Origin: Anthoceros angustus
Taxonomy: Eukaryota > Streptophyta > Anthocerotopsida > Anthocerotales > Anthocerotaceae
DNA length: 64,000 nucleotides
Assembly: GCA_010909165.1 (NCBI GenBank)
Contig: MU008155.1
Span: forward strand, 2,356,001 to 2,420,000
Reading direction: 5' to 3'
Positions 60,219-64,000 of this stretch are shown piece by piece. The position numbers and the translations under genes were made by a program. The notes beneath the pieces are model-generated. The model saw only the letters and a list, made by a program, of their open reading frames with translations. It searched no databases and had not been told where the DNA came from. The stretch's first letter is position 1. Each line of letters starts with the position of its first letter.

Positions 60219-62176
60219 TACACGGCCGAGTGAGTTGTATGCGTCATCGTGATTGAGAATGCCGAAACTTACTCAACTATATCAAATGCTATTAAACATT
60301 GTTTTACGTCTTACCTTGCGAACGTGCCTAAACCTCACTTTGATCAACGTCTAAGACCCCCATCTCCACAACACTCCCCTCGTTCGATCCGGTTCTTCGT
60401 TCTCGCCGCCATGACGTCCATCGTGCATGCTTCTCTGCACTGCCTCAAGCATCCTCTCGACCATCCGGTGGCTTCTCAAGCTCGCGACTCACACGATCTC
60501 GCTATGAGCCAAAATTGAAAGCCTCGAGCAAGCGGAGTAGCAGGCAGATCCAAAAAGGCGTGATGTTCGAACACGCAAGAGCCGCTCGGCCATAAGATGC
60601 ATGGCGGGCGTAAGTATAGAAAGGTTTAGAATTGCGAACTCCAACCTTTGCCTCCGGATGACGGTGAGAAGAGCTTATGAAGAGTGGTGATCAAGGTGTC
60701 TTGGCGAGTCAACGTCTTCCCTCAAGGTTCGCCGAGGGAGCTCGAGCTCCATCACCCGGATAAGCTTCCTTGCTCTTAGTCCTATACCTCTTACATGCTT
60801 CTCTGCACTGCCCTCGGCATCCTCTCGACCATCCGGTGGCTTCTCAAGCTCGCGACTCACACGATCTCATCTGCCATGAGCCAAAATTGAAAGCCTCGAG
60901 CAAGCTGGAGTAGCCGCACGATCCGAAAAGAGCGCAATGTTCAACACGCAAGAGCTTGCTAAGGCCGGCCCAGATGCATGGCGGGCGTAAGTATAGAAAG
61001 GTTTAGAATCACGAACTCCAACCTTTGCCTCCGGATGGCGGTGAGAAGAGCTTATGAAGAGTGGTGATCAGCTGCCAAGGTAAGTCAACGCCTTCCCTCA
61101 AGGTTCGCCGAGGAGCTCGAGCTCCATCACCCGGATAAGCTTCCTTGCTCGAGTCCTATACCTCTTACATGCTCGTGGAGTACCTTGTGCCTTGGTGAGC
61201 AGTCGGTTGTTATCGCCAAGATGTCGACATCATGTGCCCAAGCTCGCTTATGAGCAACCACATGGGATGAAATGGTGTTGTATCTCCACATGTTTGGTCC
61301 TTGTGTGCGGTTGGGTTGTAGGTCATGGCAATTGCATGCGATGGTCGCATAGTAGTTTGGTTGGTTGATCCCGCTCCTCCGGATGTCGCTTCGGGGTGAA
61401 TCCAAGGAATCTCCTTTTGCCGCTAGGGAAGTTCGCATACTCCGCCCGGTGGAGGACAGGCACAGTCTGCAATTGCATCCCGGAGACTAACCCGTTGTTG
61501 AGGATCATGCGATGAGGCTGCAGTAGACTTGCGTGCATCCGGATCTCCCCCGACTGCATTTGAGTAGGAGGTTAACTAGTACAAGCTTCTTGGAAGTGGT
61601 GTTTTTGTATACAAGTCCAAGGATTTGCAGCCCTTCAAGTAGCGGAGGATGCGCTTGACGCTAGTCCGTGGGCTCTCCCATGGTTGGAGAGGTATCTTGA
61701 TGCAATATTCACCTGTGACATGTCGGCTGGTCCACATTGCCAAATAGAGTAGGCTAGCCGCCTCAGAGGGCACTTGGGACATCTCATGAGCTTCTTGAGT
61801 TGTGGGGCGATCGGATAGCTTCTGGAAGCAATAGGAGTGGAGACGGGCTTGGCATCGCTCGGCTTCAATCTCTCCGTGCGGTCGACGCGCGGTGTCCCCG
61901 ACGGATGAACAGGCGCGCGGCGGGTGTGCATGAACCGCACATCGAGAGTCGAAGGGGTCCCTTGAGTGCCGACGGTGCAATGATTACCTCGAAAGTGATT
62001 GTAAGGTGGTGTTTAGTTGCTAGCTTGCACACTAATAGCAAGTTCTTGGTCATTGCAGCACGTGGAGACGCCATTAATGGTGAGCGGCTCTCCATCTTCC
62101 CTTCCCTTCCCTATACGATGGCTTCACGATAAGCTCACATGCATAGAATAAATATTATTTTGATAAATTAAAATAA
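60219..62176 (-). mobile_element. Segment B, copy 2: Ty1/copia pol remnant
   Basis: The reverse strand has RT end pieces at 61576-61980 (AASLLYLAMWT, then SVKRILRYLKGCKSLDLYTK) and RNase H pieces at 61127-61560 (AEYANFPSGKRRF and a TKLLCDHRM match to the copia LxCDNQSA block). A roughly 360-bp internal duplication makes it longer than copy 1. All frames are broken, so it cannot be autonomous. Confidence 0.78.
60425..61150. repeat. Tandem duplication of about 360 bp in segment B copy 2
   Basis: The stretch from CATGCTTCTCTGCACTGCC (about 60425) to AAGCTTCCTTGCTC (about 60774) is repeated from about 60795 to 61149. Segment B copy 1 has it once. Confidence 0.8.
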
Positions 62177-63019
62177 TGTACAGATATAAACTAATATTTA
62201 CATAAATCATGAATATTACTATTTTCATTTAGATATTATAAACTTAATCAGATTGTACTATAATAAATACTAAAATACAATATAGTAACCCTTTACCTAT
62301 TGAAAAACTTATTTAATAATCTATTAATAAATAAAATCTCAAACTCATCGAAATATGGGACATGGGGCATGGAACTCGTTTTTCTATTTGGGCTATATAT
62401 GTATGTGAGCCCCACCATCTATATTCAAACATGATATATCCAATCTCATTGTATGATAAAGAATACTATGGGACATAGTGCATGAACCACATCGAGAGCG
62501 TCTCAAGGGGTCCCTTGAGTGCCGGTGCAATGATTACCTCGAAAGTGATTGTAAGGTGGTGTTTAGTTGCTAGCTTGCACACTAATAGCAAGTTCTTGGT
62601 CATTGCAGCACGTGGAGGCGCCATTAATGGTGAGCGCTCTTCCCTTCCCTTCCCTATACGATGGCTTCACGATAAGCTCACATGCATAGAATAAATATTA
62701 TTTTGATAAATTAAAATAATGTACAGATATAAACTAATATTTACATAAATCATGAATATTACTATTTTCATTTAGATATTATAAACTTAATCAGATTGTA
62801 CTATAATAAATACTAAAATACAATATAGTAACCCTTTACCTATTGAAAAACTTATTTAATAATCTATTAATAAATAAAATCTCAAACTCATCGAAATATG
62901 GGACATGGGGCATGGAACTCGTTTTTCTATTTGGGCTATATATGTATGTGAGCCCCACCATCTATATTCAAACATGATATATCCAATCTCATTGTATGAT
63001 AAAGAATACTATGGGACAT
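61934..63019. repeat. 543-bp tandem duplication at the B-A junction
   Basis: 61934-62476 (end of B plus the first 300 bases of A) is repeated at 62477-63019. The TGTACAGATATAAAC start of A appears at 62177 and again at 62720. The breakpoint joins GTGCATG in A to AACCxxATCGAGAG in B, both of which share a GCATG(G)AACC word. Confidence 0.85.
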
Positions 63020-64000
63020 AGTGCATGAACCCATTTTTCCTATTTGGGCTATATATGTATGTGAGCCCCACTATATTCAAACATCATATATCCAATCTTG
63101 ATGTATGCTAAAGAATATCATTATCACCCATTCTTTTGAATTTTATTAGAATGTTTAGTTTTCTCATCGGTTCTCTCTTGAGGTTATCATTAGTTTGATC
63201 TTTGTAGAGTTACCTATCCATATTCCTTTGGGTTCTTTCTTTATTCTTATTTGCCTTTGGTCCTTTCTAGTCTATTATGGCTAATGATGATGCTCCGTTA
63301 GCGTTGTACCTTACACATGGGTGGACAGATTCCTAGAATCGGATGCCCACATTGGTTTCTACATTGAAGACGCAAGGAAGCATGAGGATGAGGCTGGTGA
63401 TGCTCCTTCCTTACCTTGGAACTTCCAAGCTAAAGACCCTTCCGGACCGCTTTCTAAGTATACCTTGAAGCTGGTAGACGTGGTCGATTTGATCATGGAA
63501 GTCAAGCAAAGAAGACCTCAACCACAGCCTCCCACCATGGCTGATCTAGAAAGGATGATGACGACTGTGGTGGCGGAAGCACCACCATCCCTAAGGCGCA
63601 ACAAAATAGCGAGCAATGGGAGTGAGGCGTCGCCACATGGTGATGGAGGAGGTCCGGACACGAGGTATCACGGAGTGCATTGGCATTCTATTCACAAGTC
63701 GATAATGTGTATCCGATGGCACGCTACGTGACTCACCTTCCAAGAAGTTCCACGAGTTCATTTGGGCGATTCGAAAAGGACATAGATGCAGCGGATTAAG
63801 GACTTGGTGCAAATCAAGTTGTTTTATGTGGCTTCAAGCGTCGAATACGAGTGAAGCTCAACTTCAAAGATCCCGCATCCTTAGAGACATATCTACGATT
63901 ACGCAGACGGATTGGGTGGCCATCACAGTTGGCGGAAGTAATAGGGTTTGTGAGGATGGAAGTTCAACAAAGCGCAAATTCTTCTCCGTAGTGCATGCGG
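62720..64000. repeat. Repeat segment A, copy 3 (runs off the window)
   Basis: It follows copy 2 of the 4.25-kb unit and is cut by the window end inside the ORF tail region. Confidence 0.8.
63277..64000 (+). pseudogene. Segment A ORF, copy 3
   Basis: Frameshifted in codon 7 by one lost C (GCTCCGTTAGC where copy 1 has GCTCCCGTTAGC). The rest parallels copies 1 and 2 (63321-63731 is open). It continues past the window. Confidence 0.5.

Overview
The window is nuclear DNA of a green plant. It carries spliced genes with GT-AG introns of mostly 80-130 nt, a chloroplast-type ferredoxin-NADP reductase, a plastid-type NusB protein, a PLS-class PPR protein and several plant transposon families. The short introns, tight gene spacing and long, very regular PPR gene suggest a seedless land plant (bryophyte or lycophyte), but I cannot fix the lineage.

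Layout. 1-3640 is intergenic DNA with decayed PIF/Harbinger pieces. 4118-6011 is a neprosin-family gene. 6012-8383 has no gene I can support. 8384-35000 is a compact gene island: a zinc-finger/UBA/PUB protein (-), a GT2 glycosyltransferase (+), FNR (+), a minisatellite, a dead reverse-transcriptase element (-), bystin (-), a PPR protein (+), CTU2 (-), an unrecognised 702-residue disordered protein (+) and a NusB-domain protein (-). Exon models were built by hand; for the spliced genes the exon phases add up to one open frame and the conserved blocks run on across the junctions. Three divergent pairs share short upstream regions: UBA-PUB/GT2, bystin/PPR and CTU2/unknown. The island genes are housekeeping: photosynthetic electron transfer, ribosome assembly, tRNA thiolation, plastid transcription/RNA and organelle RNA processing.

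36114 to the end is repetitive DNA. A direct repeat of about 4.25 kb (segment A with an unrecognised broken ORF, then segment B with reversed Ty1/copia RT-RNase H remnants) occurs about two and a half times. Its first copy is interrupted at 38463-56336 by a 17.9-kb insertion. I read this insertion as one non-autonomous LTR retrotransposon that has become a tandem array, LTR-(internal-LTR)8. It has nine LTRs of about 1.55 kb, eight internal domains of only about 0.39 kb, TG...CA ends, a tRNA-Asp-like primer binding site, a polypurine tract, and one pair of perfect 5-bp target duplications (ATATA). The duplications are confirmed by the unfilled site at about 60215 in the next copy of the host repeat. 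This array is the most interesting object in the window.

The repeat copies differ mainly by very short deletions in GC-rich words while AT-rich stretches are nearly identical, so part of the apparent decay may be a sequencing artefact.
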